This document shows positions 21,486 through 33,147 of a stretch of DNA of 64,000 nucleotides, piece by piece (positions within the stretch are counted from its first letter, which is position 1; each line of letters starts with the position of its first letter). Both the position numbers and the translations under genes were made by a program. The stretch covers positions 1 through 64,000 of the forward strand of contig JAQNDB010000210.1 in assembly GCA_029204045.2 (NCBI GenBank). The letters are read 5' to 3'. This DNA comes from Tillandsia leiboldiana. Taxonomy: Eukaryota > Streptophyta > Magnoliopsida > Poales > Bromeliaceae. The notes under the pieces are model-generated. The model was not told where the DNA came from and did no database searches. It saw nothing but the letters and a program-made list of their open reading frames with translations.

Positions 21486-21497
21486 TGGTATCAGAGC
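21486..21497 (+). other. S2 primer binding site (initiator tRNA-Met)
   Basis: TGGTATCAGAGC two bases after the LTR end, identical to S1. Confidence 0.95.
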
Positions 21498-21516
21498 GGG
21501 AGTAGGGTTGTAAACA

Positions 21517-24500
21517 ATGGTTGAAGGTGGAAACATCAACAGACCTCCGTTCTTCGATGGAACAAATTATGCGTACTGGAAAGTACGGATGAAAGCCTTT
21601 TTAATTTCCATCGACGAACGGGTGTGGCAATCAATTGAATTAGGATGGACTAATCCAACTGAAATTATTGGTGATGTTCGCACCATCAAACCTAGGTCGA
21701 AATGGACCAAGGAAGAGATTGATATATCTTCTTACAATGGCAAGGGAATTAATGCTTTATTTAATGCCGTATCACAAACAGAGTTCTCTCGCGTCTCGGC
21801 ATGTGAGATTGCGAAAGAAATCTGGGATGTTCTTCAAGTTACGTATGAGGGAACTAACCTTGTGAAGATTCAGAAACTGCAAATGCTTACGAGCAAGTTT
21901 GACTCTATTTTAATGGCAGAAAATGAATCGTTCACAGACTATTACACACGATTGCAAGACATCGTAAACTCATGTGCTAACTTGGGAGAGAAGATTCCAG
22001 AATTTAAAATTGTAAGAAAAATATTAAGAACTCTTCCGGAAAGATTTCGTTCCAAGGTTACAGCCATTAAAACTATTAAACACCCGGACGAAATCCGTGT
22101 AGAAGAATTAGTTGGTTCTTTACAAACATATGAAATGACATTTCCTACTAACTATTCTTCGGGAAAGGCATCCTCTTCTAAGTCTTCAGGTTATGCGTTG
22201 AAAACAACAAAAGAAGAAGACGCAGATTCATCCTCCTCAGGCGATGACGAGAACCTATCTATGGAGGACTTTGAGAAGCAGCTCGCTCTCTTGACAAGGA
22301 AGTTTCGCCGAAATTTTCGAAGGGGTAATTCAAGCAAAACTCCATCCTTCGGAAAGTGGAAGAAAGGCAAGGGTTCTTCAAGTTACAAGTCAAGAAAGCA
22401 AGAGGGTTTTTCTAAGGATAAGAAAAGCACAGAAGGACAAGTCCAATGCTTCAAGTGCCGAGGATACGGCCATATCTCAACGGAATGTCCAAATAAGAAT
22501 CCGTCCAAGAAGAAGGCGATGCAAGCCGTCACTTGGGATGACACCTCATCGTCAAATGAGTCATCGTCAAGTGATGAAGAAGACAACGCAATAGCGTTCC
22601 ACGCGTCCACATCTTCACCCTTCATGTGCTTAATGGCAAGTACATCCGAGTCATTGTCCAACTCCACTGTTGAAAAGAATGCATCGGACAATGAATCGGA
22701 TGATTCGGAAGGTGAAGATTTTGCTCTAGCCTATCACAGACTTTTGAGGGATTCAAAGAAACTGGCTAAGCAAAACAAGGGGTTGAGAGGGAGATTGCAG
22801 GATCTCAAAGAAGAAGTAAAAAGGGTAACTTCTCTCTCGACCGATCTTGAAGTGGAAAGGGATAATCTGATAAAAGCAAATGTTTCCCTTCAAGAGTCCA
22901 ATGAGCAATTCGAGAAGAATTATATAGATATGGTGAACAAAGCGAATTACTTCTTGAAGCTCAACGGCGAGGCTCGACAGGAAAAATTGGAAATGACAGA
23001 GACCATTCTCCAACTCAAGGATGACTTACAGCGATTTTCATCAGGAAGGAGTAAGTTGGATAAGCTTCTTGGTCTTGGTCAATCAAACAAGTTCGGCCTC
23101 GGATACAATCGAGCTGAAGACAATTTTAGTTCAGTTGGGACAGTTTTTGTGCCTCAGTCGGTATCTCCTCCTCCGACACCGGAATTCACGACAAGCAACG
23201 ACAACAAGCCTACTTCACCCTCCTCGGAATTGTCAAGCACTAAGGTATGTTTTCGTTGTAATTTTGCAGGGCACATAAGGAGAAATTGCAAGATGGGAGC
23301 CAAACGGTCAACTCAAGCACTTCTTGCAACGACTACCAAAAGGGTGATTCCTCGGAAATCAAATGCAAATTCTTTGAAGGAAAAGAGCCTCGGTAGTTCA
23401 TCAAACAAGACGACGACGTCAAGGAAAAGCGACGGATCAAACAAGACGCTTTCACCAAAGGTATCAACCTCACAATCATTTCCGACGTACACCAAAACTC
23501 GAAAGGTTTGGGTACGCAAAGGTGAAGTTTTCCCTTGTCTTGTTACAAATATTTCCTTGCATGCATATGATAATTCGTCTTGGTATCTGGATAGCGGCTG
23601 TTCCCGTCACATGACCGGTGACAAAAACTGCTTTCAAAATTTTGAGAAAATCTCCGGAGGACTTGTGGTTTTCGGAGACGGTCAGTCTTCCAAAATTGTT
23701 GGAAAAGGAACAGTAGCTATTCCAGATGGCCCGATTCTGAATAATGTGTTATTTGTTGATGGGCTTAAGACTAACCTCATTAGTATCAGTCAACTTTGTG
23801 ACAATGGTTTTTCTGTTAATTTTTCATCTGTTGAATGCATTGTAACTGATAAGGATCATATTTTCTTTTTAAAAGGGGTTAGATATGAAAACAATTGTTA
23901 TGTTGTTCCCAATAAAATTTCTGAAAATTGTAACTTAGCCTATTTGAATAATGAAACACTTTGGCATGAAAGGCTAGGACACATAAATTTTAAGGAACTT
24001 GCTAGAATTTCGAACAAAGACGTGGTCAAGGGGGTTCCTAAACTTTCACTTAATCAAAACATTGTGTGTGGTGGTTGTCAAAAGGGAAAACAATCTAGGA
24101 CTGCACACATGAACTTGAATCACGTCGGTACCAAACGGCCCTTGGAATTATTGCATATGGATCTTATGGGGTCGACACGTCAACCATCCTTGGGAGGTAA
24201 ATGGTATATTTTCTTATTGGTTGATGATTTCTCTCGATACTCATGGGTAGCATTTTTAAGAGAGAAAGCTGATACTTTTGATTCTTTTCACGAGATTTGC
24301 CTTCGTATTATGATTGAAAAGAATAAAAAGATCATTCGTGTTAGAAGTGATAGAGGTGGAGAATTCATAAACTCTAAATTCATTGATTTTTGCACTTCCA
24401 ACGGCATTAAGCATAAATTCTCAGCACCCTATACACCTCAACAGAATGGTGTTGTCGAGCGCAAAAACCGGGTTGTTCAAGAGATGGCACGTGTTATGCT

Positions 24501-24957
24501 TCACAGCCGGAATTTACCGCTACATTTTTGGGCTGAAGCTGTGAACACTGCAATCTATGTTATTAATCGAGTTTATTTGCACCCGGGAACGTTAAATATA
24601 CCATATGAACTATGGTGTTGTAGAAAACCCAACATCAAATATTTTTGTATCTTCGGGAGTCGGTGTTACATTTTACGTGACCGCGAAAATCTTGGAAAGT
24701 TTGACTCTCGAAGTGACGAAGGGATTTTCTTGGGGTATTCTACAAATAGTAGAGCATATCGGGTATTTAACTTGGAATCTAAAACGATCGTAGAATCTAT
24801 AAATGTTAAAGTAGATGAAGCTTTCCACTTTGCATCTGATAAATCTACCCCTGATATCTCTCTTGATGATGATACTCCTGTAAGTGCATCTTCTCATGAT
24901 AATACTTCCAATATTAATGATGCATCTAATGGTTCTTCAAGTTTATCTGATGTGTAG
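21517..24957 (+). CDS. gag-pol: S2 Gag-protease-integrase, 1146-codon open frame
   Basis: The ATG 20 bases after the primer site opens one frame through Gag, protease and integrase. Residues 1-210 are a copia Gag domain. Zinc knuckles (CX2CX4HX4C) lie at C311-C324 and C578-C591, flanking a long coiled coil at about 409-520. The aspartic protease DSG is at D692. The integrase HHCC module is H817, H822, C851, C854, and the catalytic triad D882, D945, E981 has DX35E spacing. Two knuckles around a coiled coil make an unusually long Gag, as in Sireviruses. The frame ends at a TAG (24955-24957) where S3 has CAG. RT follows in the same frame, so the ancestral product was one Gag-Pol polyprotein of about 1707 residues with no programmed frameshift visible. 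This copy could yield at most a truncated protein lacking RT. Confidence 0.92.
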   Translation: MVEGGNINRPPFFDGTNYAYWKVRMKAFLISIDERVWQSIELGWTNPTEIIGDVRTIKPRSKWTKEEIDISSYNGKGINALFNAVSQTEFSRVSACEIAKEIWDVLQVTYEGTNLVKIQKLQMLTSKFDSILMAENESFTDYYTRLQDIVNSCANLGEKIPEFKIVRKILRTLPERFRSKVTAIKTIKHPDEIRVEELVGSLQTYEMTFPTNYSSGKASSSKSSGYALKTTKEEDADSSSSGDDENLSMEDFEKQLALLTRKFRRNFRRGNSSKTPSFGKWKKGKGSSSYKSRKQEGFSKDKKSTEGQVQCFKCRGYGHISTECPNKNPSKKKAMQAVTWDDTSSSNESSSSDEEDNAIAFHASTSSPFMCLMASTSESLSNSTVEKNASDNESDDSEGEDFALAYHRLLRDSKKLAKQNKGLRGRLQDLKEEVKRVTSLSTDLEVERDNLIKANVSLQESNEQFEKNYIDMVNKANYFLKLNGEARQEKLEMTETILQLKDDLQRFSSGRSKLDKLLGLGQSNKFGLGYNRAEDNFSSVGTVFVPQSVSPPPTPEFTTSNDNKPTSPSSELSSTKVCFRCNFAGHIRRNCKMGAKRSTQALLATTTKRVIPRKSNANSLKEKSLGSSSNKTTTSRKSDGSNKTLSPKVSTSQSFPTYTKTRKVWVRKGEVFPCLVTNISLHAYDNSSWYLDSGCSRHMTGDKNCFQNFEKISGGLVVFGDGQSSKIVGKGTVAIPDGPILNNVLFVDGLKTNLISISQLCDNGFSVNFSSVECIVTDKDHIFFLKGVRYENNCYVVPNKISENCNLAYLNNETLWHERLGHINFKELARISNKDVVKGVPKLSLNQNIVCGGCQKGKQSRTAHMNLNHVGTKRPLELLHMDLMGSTRQPSLGGKWYIFLLVDDFSRYSWVAFLREKADTFDSFHEICLRIMIEKNKKIIRVRSDRGGEFINSKFIDFCTSNGIKHKFSAPYTPQQNGVVERKNRVVQEMARVMLHSRNLPLHFWAEAVNTAIYVINRVYLHPGTLNIPYELWCCRKPNIKYFCIFGSRCYILRDRENLGKFDSRSDEGIFLGYSTNSRAYRVFNLESKTIVESINVKVDEAFHFASDKSTPDISLDDDTPVSASSHDNTSNINDASNGSSSLSDV

Positions 24958-26640
24958 GAATCATCTCATGTACCTCCGAGTACTCCATTACAACAAACGT
25001 TACGCATCTCCAAGGATCATCCTGAATCAAACATCATTGGAGACCCACAAGAAGGAATCAAAACTCGGAGACAGTTGGTTTGTGAATTCGCCTGTTACGT
25101 TTCCATGATCGAACCAAAGAATGTCGATGAAGCTCTTCAGGATGACTACTGGATTGAAGCAATGCAGGAAGAGCTCCATCAGTTTGAACGCAACAAAGTC
25201 TGGGAATTAACGACGCCTCCGAAGCAACACAATGTGATCGGTACTAAATGGATTTTCAAGAATAAGAAAAATGAGGATGGTACCATCATCAGGAACAAAG
25301 CACGTTTAGTTGCTCAAGGCTACTCTCAAATAGAAGGTATAGACTTTGATGAAACGTTCGCCCCTGTAGCTAGACTCGAGTCCATTCGTATCTTATTCGC
25401 TATTGCTTTTCACTTTAAAATAAAACTCTTTCAAATGGACGTTAAGATCGCGTTTTTAAATGGGTTTTTAAATGAGGAAGTTTATGTGGCTCAACCGAAA
25501 GGTTTTGTAGACTGTAAACTACCTAACCAAGTTTTTCGTTTGAAAAAGGCTCTTTACGGTTTAAAACAAGCACCGCAAGCGTGGTACGAAAGGTTGACAA
25601 AGCACCTTTTGGAGAAGGGCTATACTCGAGGGGGAGCAGATCGGACTCTCTTTGTGAAGCATTATCAAAATAACTTCATGGTTGCACAAATCTATGTCGA
25701 TGACATTGTGTTTTGAGCAACAAAGGATAATGATGCTTCTAAATTCGCAGAAACCATGAAAAGCGAATTTGAGATGTCTATGATGGGGGAACTGACATAA
25801 TTTCTTGGATTGCAAGTGAAACAAAATGGTGAAGGCATCCATCTGTGTCAATCCAAGTATGCAAAGGAGTTGGTAAAGAAATTCGGATTAGAAGATTCTA
25901 AAGATTTTCCTACTCCTATGGGAACTAGCAATAAGGGATTAGGAAGTGAATCTCTTAGTGAGAATGTAGACGAGAAACTTTATCGCAGCATGATTGGAAG
26001 TCTACTTTACCTCACAGCTAGTCGCCCGGATATATCCTTTAGTCTTGGGATTTGCGCGAGATATCAATCAGCACCAAAGGAGGTTCATCTGAAAGCGGTG
26101 AAATGGATCATCTGGTACATCAAAGGAACCATTAATTTCAGAATTTGGTATCCTATGGGAACAAGTCTAGATATTATTGGATACTCAGATGCCGATTGTG
26201 CAGGATCTGTGGATGATCGGAAAAGTACGAGTGGTGCATGTTTCTATCTTGGCCATTGTCTTGTTGCATGGCATAGTAAAAAGCAAAACTGCATTGCACT
26301 CTCGACTGCCGAAGCGGAATACATCTCAGCGGGTAGTTGTTCAACTCAACTCATTTGGATGAAAAGCGTGTTGAGCGACTTTCGGATTTCAGCAACTTCG
26401 GTAACTGTTTTATGTGACAACACTAGTGCTATAAATATTTCAAAAAACCCTGTGTTGCACTCTAGAACAAAACACATTGAACTTAGATATCATTTTCTTA
26501 GAGAGCTAGTTGAATCAAATATTCTTCAAATTTTCTACATTTCAACTGAAGATCAATTAGCTGACTTGTTAACGAAACCTTTGGATCAAAAATGTTTTAT
26601 TCATTTGCTTAAAGCAATTGGAATGCTTTCCTTGAAATAA
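24958..26640 (+). pseudogene. pol: S2 reverse transcriptase and RNase H, two internal stops
   Basis: In frame with the upstream polyprotein. RT begins near residue 1185 (FACYVSMIEPKNVDEA) and has FDETFAPVARLESIR, QMDVKIAFLNG (S1 and S3 have MDVKSAF) and YVDD at residues 1393-1396. TGA at 25714-25716 replaces the GGA of S3, and TAA at 25798-25800 replaces TAC. RNase H motifs follow: SDAD (D1558, D1560; the next W is C here), STAEAEY (E1599, E1601) and CDNTSAINISKNP. TAA at 26638-26640 ends the frame. No frameshift is present; only point nonsense changes separate it from an open frame. Confidence 0.92.
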
Positions 26641-27577
26641 CCTCTTTTTGAAACTTTTGTTTAGGTTAGGTTTTGTTTTTGTGTTTTTGTTCATTATCTA
26701 TGCTTAGACATAGAACATTAATTGAGCATTAGTTTTGATTGACTTTAACTGCATCCTTTTATATATTTAGAAATCTATTATGCTTTAGATGTCATAATAT
26801 TTCATTTGATGCAATGATCATTTATGTCAATTAACTCATCTTTGTTTTGATCAAAGTCAATTTCTCTCTCGATGATCTCTTGGTATAGTTTTTATCTTAT
26901 TTGACTGTTTAGTCGAGTATGAAATCGAGATCAATATTTGGCTGAATACTTTATATCTTAAATAATTGATAGCCAATTGAGGGGGAGTCAAAGAAAAAGT
27001 ATTATGCTCAAAAGATGTGGAAAGAGTTACATCCCAATGAGGAGTGTGAAAACTACCACCACATGGAGGAAAGAGCTACCACCTCGGTCGTCCGAGTACT
27101 GTGTGCAGCTACCACATGTATACCAAGCAAGGTTTTTCAAGTTTGATTAAATAAAATGCATGTTGAAATACTTGACTCTGTCAAAATTTCAAGGTTGGTA
27201 TAAGGTGGGAATTTTAAAGAAAGATGCTCAAAGAGCCACTCTCTTCAATAAATTGACTAGATATATTATCTAACTTATCTGGGATGTTAGACATCTATTG
27301 ATCTTTGTATTTCATTTTCTTTACCAAATTGATGATTTGATAAAGGCATTACTCATAAGATCAAGTTAGATGTAATTGAAGTTGTTCAACTTTAAGGGAT
27401 TTAATTTTTATAAATTTTCGTTTCATTTGTTGGATGTTATTGATAGATTTGGCATAATCTATTTCTTGTTGTATGAAACGATGATTTTCATTTAAAGTTG
27501 ATGCACAAAAGTGCTTACAATCTTTTTTTGATTTTTCTAGAATTTCTCTGAAATTTTCTAAAGAAAAAGTTGGAGCC
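26641..27577 (+). other. S2 spacer between pol and internal promoter
   Basis: Non-coding. Contains the first PPT-like tract (AGGGGGAG, 26980-26987) and the conserved CTACCAC block with the CTCGG-TCGT-CCGAG hairpin near 27082-27097. Confidence 0.7.
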
Positions 27578-27687
27578 GATCCGGATTGGACCTGCCGATC
27601 CGGATCCCGAACGCAGATTTTCTCTGCGGGTAGCCGATCCGGATCGTAATCACGAACTGATCCGGATCGCGGCTAGGGTTTTATATA
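27578..27687 (+). promoter_or_regulatory. S2 internal promoter for ORF3
   Basis: Four palindromes start at 27578, 27597, 27636 and 27659, two pairs spaced 19 and 23 bp, followed by TATATA at 27682-27687. One pair fewer than S1 and S3; spacing within the remaining pairs is unchanged. Confidence 0.7.
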
Positions 27688-27803
27688 GAACAAAAGGGTT
27701 TTGATTTCTTTTACTCCAATCTTTTGTTCCAAAGTTTCCAGAGCTTCTCTCTCTAGAATTCATCCGTCTTGGAAGCTTTCAAACTCAAGTTCTTCGATTC
27801 CAA

Positions 27804-28186
27804 GTAAGTTTTATTGATCAAAATCTCGGTTTTTCACAGTTTTTCATATTCTTCCTCAAATCGTGATGAAATTCTTGTATCTATTTCGTTTGTGGACAGT
27901 TTTTGATCAAATTTCTTTTGAAATAAGAACTCTGGGTAGATTAGTTTTGATTATATGCTAGGTATTCTCAAGATAAACGAATTTTTGGCCTTCGATTTCA
28001 AAAATTTCGGTTTTAGGGCATATAATGGGAATTTTCGAAAATCATGCGATTGATCTATTTTTAAAATTCTTTTTGCAAAACTAATTTGATTCTTAGTCTC
28101 TCTACACGATAATGATTGTTTGGGTACAATTTTTCTAATTTTTGAAAATTAACAATTTTTTCGTGTTCTTGAGGTGTTGCTCACAG
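27804..28186 (+). other. S2 predicted 5'UTR intron of ORF3
   Basis: CCAA|GTAAGT at 27804 and GCTCACAG| ending at 28186 bound 383 bp. The exon before it has no ATG, and the first ATG after the acceptor is the ORF3 start at 28215. Confidence 0.6.
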
Positions 28187-28214
28187 GATTTCTTTTCACA
28201 AGAAACCAATAGCA

Positions 28215-29027
28215 ATGGTGATCACCTGGATCATTCTTCTTCTGACTGCTATGGTACATACGAGAGACACTGTCAAGCCCAAGAGGGCTAAGAAAGCGAA
28301 GAAAACTAAAGATGGTTCCGATACAGAATCTGAAACGGAATCGATCGATTGGGATGAGCTTCAAGTTGAAGCAACAACTGTTCCCACTGCTTCGAAGGGA
28401 AAAGCGCCTGCGGAAACATCGAAGGCTCCGCCTACTGCTGCTGAAAAGGGCAAAGCTCCATTGGAAGAAACTTCTGGGAAGACAAAAAGAAAAAGACTTG
28501 CTCGACGGCTTGGACGAGCTCGAGGTATTGAAATAAATGAACCATGTCAAGATGAAACAAAGAATATCCCTCAAACTGAAAATGAATCTGAAGACGAAGA
28601 AGATTGGGACACATTTCTTACTGAAGTACAACAAGGTATTGATGAAGAAAATAAGGTCTACCTAAAGAACAAGAAGCTACTGAAGTCTTCCTCAATACTT
28701 AAGCAGCAAGCAAGGAAAAAGAATGTGCCAAGCAATGAACCTCTTGACAATTCACATTCTCTGCCAAGAAGATCTCCTCGGAATGAAGGTCAGACTGCTC
28801 CGTCAGTCGTCACACAACGTTCTACAACCTCCAGAAGAACTGACCAAAAGGCAAACTTAGAATCTACCATCAACCAAGAACAAGATAAAATGGCTCTAGA
28901 ACTCAGAATAATGTCCAAGGACATACATCAGATGAAACAAGAGTGTTCTACGATTTCGGGAATGCTTTAAGGAATTTTGAAAAAGCTGGGCTGCACGAGC
29001 TCTGAAGACTCTGCTTCAGATGATTGA
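28215..29027 (+). pseudogene. S2 env-like ORF3, one nonsense codon
   Basis: The frame runs 251 codons to a TAA (28968-28970, where S1 and S3 have AAA) and would otherwise continue to TGA at 29025-29027, 270 residues. Order of features: hydrophobic N-terminus (about residues 3-13), Lys/Arg-rich cluster (KPKRAKKAKKTK), acidic Ser/Glu stretch, Ala/Pro/Lys-rich linker, second basic cluster (KRKRLARRLGRARG), acidic segment (SEDEEDWDTFLTEVQQ), then a C-terminal coiled coil (about 215-260) and an acidic tail. The basic clusters could be nuclear-localisation or nucleic-acid-binding signals; the N-terminus could be a signal or anchor. Position matches the Sirevirus env-like gene, but no envelope motif is visible. 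Confidence 0.8.
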
Positions 29028-29725
29028 CTTGTGCTGATTTCTAATAATTTTCTCTTGTGCAGGTTTTTACGTTTTAGTTTTTAGTTTTTAGTTCTCAAAC
29101 TTTTGGTACTTGAACTGTTAACTATTCTCTCCATTTTGGTAATTTTTGGCTAATTTTTGTGACAAAAAGGGGGAGAGAGAAGGTATAAACAATGATACAA
29201 ATGTTTGTGAGAAACTTGATACTTTAGAGGTAAGTATAACCTCAACTTGAAAGGTAAGTAGAACCTCAACTTTTGGTTTTCATTTGTGTTTGAATGCATG
29301 CGTCGACTAACTATTCGACTAACTATTTGGGCATGTAATATATCTAACAAGTTGATGTTCACTAACATGACATTTGGATTTTGATTGCATGGAAGATATG
29401 TTGGTGTTTTAACTATGATCAATTTACATATCTGAATGTATAAACGTCATGGTAAGTATAAATGAGTATAAACTTCATCTCTGTATGTGGTTTTTGAATG
29501 ATATAAAATTCTTGAGGTATCTAACGATTTCTTTTGTCAAGAATGATTTCTTTTGCAGAGAGTACAGATGTCTAAGTCTAGAGTCTGTTTTAGGAGTTTA
29601 ACTCATGTATTTTATTTTGGATCTCCATTGTAAATTTTTGTTGTATGGTGATAGCAACAAAAATATCTTTTTGAATTTTCTTGAGTGGATCTATGTTTTG
29701 TCACGAAACCGCCAAAGGGGGAGAT
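29028..29725 (+). other. S2 3' non-coding region with PPTs and intron-like signals
   Basis: Second polypurine tract at 29164-29178. Tandem AAG|GTAAGT-type donors at 29230 and 29254, and acceptor TTTTGCAG| ending at 29558 (305 bp from the second donor). The final PPT, AAAGGGGGAGAT, is at 29714-29725. Confidence 0.6.
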
Positions 29726-31087
29726 TGTTACAGAATTTAAGTTGGCGTATTTCATGAATTCGGTTAAGTCTTGAAGATTGAAGGTAAAGAAGGTTGGATC
29801 ATATAACTCAATCTCAAGAAAGAAGAATTCAAAAGGATCAGGTATGTTTAACTTAATATCTTTGGTGATCCGAATACTTCTTATAGTGTAGAAACACTTG
29901 GATGAACTTGTAATTGCATAAATATAAAAAACTAGACATGGGACATCATCAGGATCCGGATCAGACTTTGCAATCCGGATCCCGAAGGTTGTTCGTTCAT
30001 ACACCAGTTCAATCCGGATCGTAGCCTTCCTTGATCTGGATCCCGAACACTGGGTTTACCATTTTATTTGAGCGATCCGGATCAGGCTTTGCAATCCGGA
30101 TCCCGAACGTTGATGTTTGGTGAACTGTATGAACGATCCGGATCAAGCACTTCGATCCGGATCCCGAACCTTCATTTTTCTGGAAACTGTTTTTCTCGCT
30201 ACTGCAATCCGGATCGCCGAACTCCGATCCGGATCGTCGTCATGTAAAAATTCCAGAAAAGGATAGTTTTTGATCCTTATCTTCTTCCAAGGGTTTCTAA
30301 CCTATAAATAGACCCTATGATTCTTTTTCTAAAAAAAAAAAAGAAAATCCACACAATCCAAAAGGAAGCCGCTAAACCTAAAAGCCGTCATCTTTTATAC
30401 GGCCTAAGATCCACATATAGAGAAGAAAGGAAATCATAGATTCTATCTTATGTTTCTTCATCTATATTGATTGATTTGATTCTAGGTTTTCATACTCACA
30501 TTTTGAGTAGAATCAAATCAATGAATACTTAGATGGTATTATCTATTTCTAATCTAAGTATTCGGCGGATCGTCACCACCCAAAAAACAATGATTTACCC
30601 CAAAATCGGCGTGTGGACTCGCGTGGCCTTGTGGATTCAAGGTTCTACTGCTCTCGTGGATTCGGAGCGAGGTACGTTCGTGGATTCGAAGCGTGCTACT
30701 GGGTGAAGACCGTGGATTCGGTCGGACGTCGTGGACTCGACGTTGGACGCCGTGGATTCGGCGTTGGACGCAAATCGTGGATTCGAGAAGCATCGTGGAG
30801 CGAGCGGAGAAGATCAACTAGGAGCGTATGGAAAAGTTTGAGTCGTCTGTGAGTACGGTATATCACCTTGTACGTGTTTAATTCTAGTGGATTTCACCGT
30901 GTTATCGGACCCGTGGTTTTTTTTACTCCGGTTTGGAGTTTTCCACGTAAAAATCTCTGCGTGTTATTTATTTTTTCCGCATTGGGTTTTATCTCGCAAA
31001 GATTTTTGAGTGTTTATTGTTTACACCTATTCACCCCCCTCTAGGTGTTTTTTCCCCTATTTAGATCCATTTATACATAACCCAACA
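29726..31087 (+). mobile_element. S2 3' LTR
   Basis: Begins TGTTACAG and ends CCCAACA, 1362 bp. Differences from the 5' LTR are few and often G-to-A or C-to-T (for example cgtgaattc to catgaattc). Carries the palindrome array and the hairpin array (30608-30793). Confidence 0.95.
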
Positions 31088-33142
31088 AATTTAAGATTTA
31101 ATTCCGCATGCGAAGTTAACCGCTAACATAGCCAACCATAAGTCCAAACCAGCATGCATAAGTTCCATCCCCACTTGTTAATCAATAATCCTAACATAAG
31201 GAGATCACTCTAATAATCCTAGTGAGCATGTCAAAATAGAGGTAAGCAACAACCACCCACCTGGACACGCGCAATCCTCAGCTGTAAAACCTCCTCGCTG
31301 ACCAATATCCCTTTTTCCATGCCAAACGCCCAAACAGATAAACCGCCGCGATCACTGTTCATAATTACCCCAAAACATGCAATTAAGCACACAAGCACCC
31401 GAAAACATGCTGTCCCAGAATTCAGTCCCAAAGTTGTGTCTTTTTCACCTATGAGCTCTGCACAGAAAATTCCCAAAAAACTACCGTCATGATCCTCGCG
31501 ACGAGCCGGTCGAAACGAGTACCTGCACCTTCAAATACGAGTTTCCTACGCTGAGATACAAATTCGACAAGGGAACCACCCCGAAATAAACCGATCTCAA
31601 AAACTGTAGCACTACTTTCTGTAAACAGAGATTTTTCACCTTCGAAAAATATTCAGAAAATTCCCAGAAAATTTGAGGGTGTTCGTTGTGCTGTGTAGAT
31701 GAAAAACGCCTATTGGCACGCCTAGATCCGACGCCTGTGCGCAAAGATATTGCCAAAACACTGTGGCGCTGTCCAAAACTCCGCCCAAGAAAATGGGTCA
31801 AAAGAAAGCTCGGGAAATTCCAAGATAAACTCGAAACGAGGGGAAACTCAAATCACAACGATCGTAGCTCTACCTGTCGTGAAGCCAACGGCGCAAGAAT
31901 CGATGAAAACGGTGGTCGGAGTAAGCCGGGGGAGTCTTCGCACCCAAACCGCGAAGAAGGAGACCACAAATGAACAAGCGTCGCGCCGGGCCGTAAAAAT
32001 GGAAACCTCGGGATGCGTGCCCCAAAAAATCTCCGGAGTGCTCCAAAGGGTGCGGCTCAGGGTGAGGAAGAACCTTTCTGGGGAGCTCCCTGCGAAAATC
32101 TAGCCAGAAGAGGAGAAAAAGGGGAGCACAAGGTCACTCGGGTCCTATTTATAGGCCAGAAAATCCAAGCCAAAAATCCACTTTGGGGTGCAGTTTCCGG
32201 GCGCCCGAATGATACGGGCCCCCACAGAGTACCCAAAATATCCCCCCGCGGTGCGCCCGAAATGATATGGATGCGCCACTTCATCCACAGAACAGGAAAT
32301 AGCTGATTGCTCCACACGGGAAGTGCCGCGTGGTACACCCGGTCAACGCGGGTGGGTGGCGCCCGCGAATCAGCGGGCGCCACGTGGCCCGCACTAACGC
32401 CCCCGACCAACCCTGGCACGCCGCCTGGCGCCCATGCCAGGCACGGTTCCCGAGGCGACCTCCCGCGCCTCGGTGGACCTCGCCTTCCTGAGCCCGCCAA
32501 CAGGAAGCTGCCACGTGTCCGCCCGGTCCATGCACCACTCCACGCTGCTCCGTGGTCCCAGTCCACTACATCGACCAACCCAAACACGCCACGTGTCCTG
32601 CCCTCCGGTGCACACCGGCCCATGGACCGCGCGCCTGCCCACGCGCCCGCGCGCCAGCCCGCGCGTTGCCCACGCCCGCGTGCTGCCCGCGGCCGCTCCG
32701 CCGCCTGCCCGAGCCCGTCCGCCGCACTCCGCCGCTGCCCGCCGCCGCCGCCGCTGCCCGCCGACCGCCGGAGTTACTGTTCCGGCGTGAACAGTAACCA
32801 GTGGCGCAAAAATCATGTAAGTGGCCCAATTTCATCGTTTTCGCGCGCTGAGTCCAAATTTGATGTCTGATTTGCGAAATTCTAATTCCAAAATTTGCCG
32901 AAGGCATCCGGAAAGGAGTTCCTTGGTCCAAACTTCGCGCTGAGTCCATTTTTAATATCCGCTTCGCGCGAAACTACTTCTAAACATCCAACGGGGTCCT
33001 CCGATCACTCACGTGATCCATTTTAAGCTCGAAGTCCAACACTTGTGTCCAATTTGTGCACAAACACCTCCAACGCACCCCGTAGGCCTCCAGAAGCCAC
33101 TCAACGCACTGCAACAGCTCTGCAGAGATCCAGGTCATCACA
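31088..33142 (-). mobile_element. LARD-A right LTR (A2), main part
   Basis: Opens with the repeated target aattt, continues A2 and ends GGTCATCACA at 33142. U3 on the minus strand is about 32155-33142 and is rich in CACGTG (G-box) motifs. A GC-rich minus-strand frame (32057-32623) runs across the TATA box and is not a credible gene. Confidence 0.9.
32146..32153 (-). promoter_or_regulatory. LARD-A LTR TATA box
   Basis: Minus-strand TATAAATA in GGCCTATAAATAGGACC. TATA-like sequences occupy the matching place in A1 (15255), A3 (about 40265) and LARD-B (about 34090). Confidence 0.7.
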
Positions 33143-33147
33143 CCTAC
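33143..33147. repeat. Target-site duplication of LARD-A, right copy
   Basis: cctac, paired with ccgac at 1435-1439. Confidence 0.85.

Larger units (their letters stand above)
20118..31087 (+). mobile_element. S2: Sirevirus-like copia element, 11.0 kb, best-preserved copy
   Basis: Complete element with 1366- and 1362-bp LTRs, a perfect 5-bp target duplication, primer site, a single Gag-Pol frame, internal promoter, ORF3 and three polypurine tracts. Coding damage is limited to nonsense substitutions: three in Gag-Pol and one in ORF3. Many LTR differences are G-to-A or C-to-T, as expected of methylated plant repeats. It is nested in LARD-A, itself in LARD-B. Confidence 0.95.

Noticed and set aside
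28149..28634. Minus-strand Ser/Phe-rich open frame opposite ORF3
   Set aside because: It is the antisense shadow of the Lys/Glu-rich ORF3 and is not conserved as a frame beyond what ORF3 conservation imposes.
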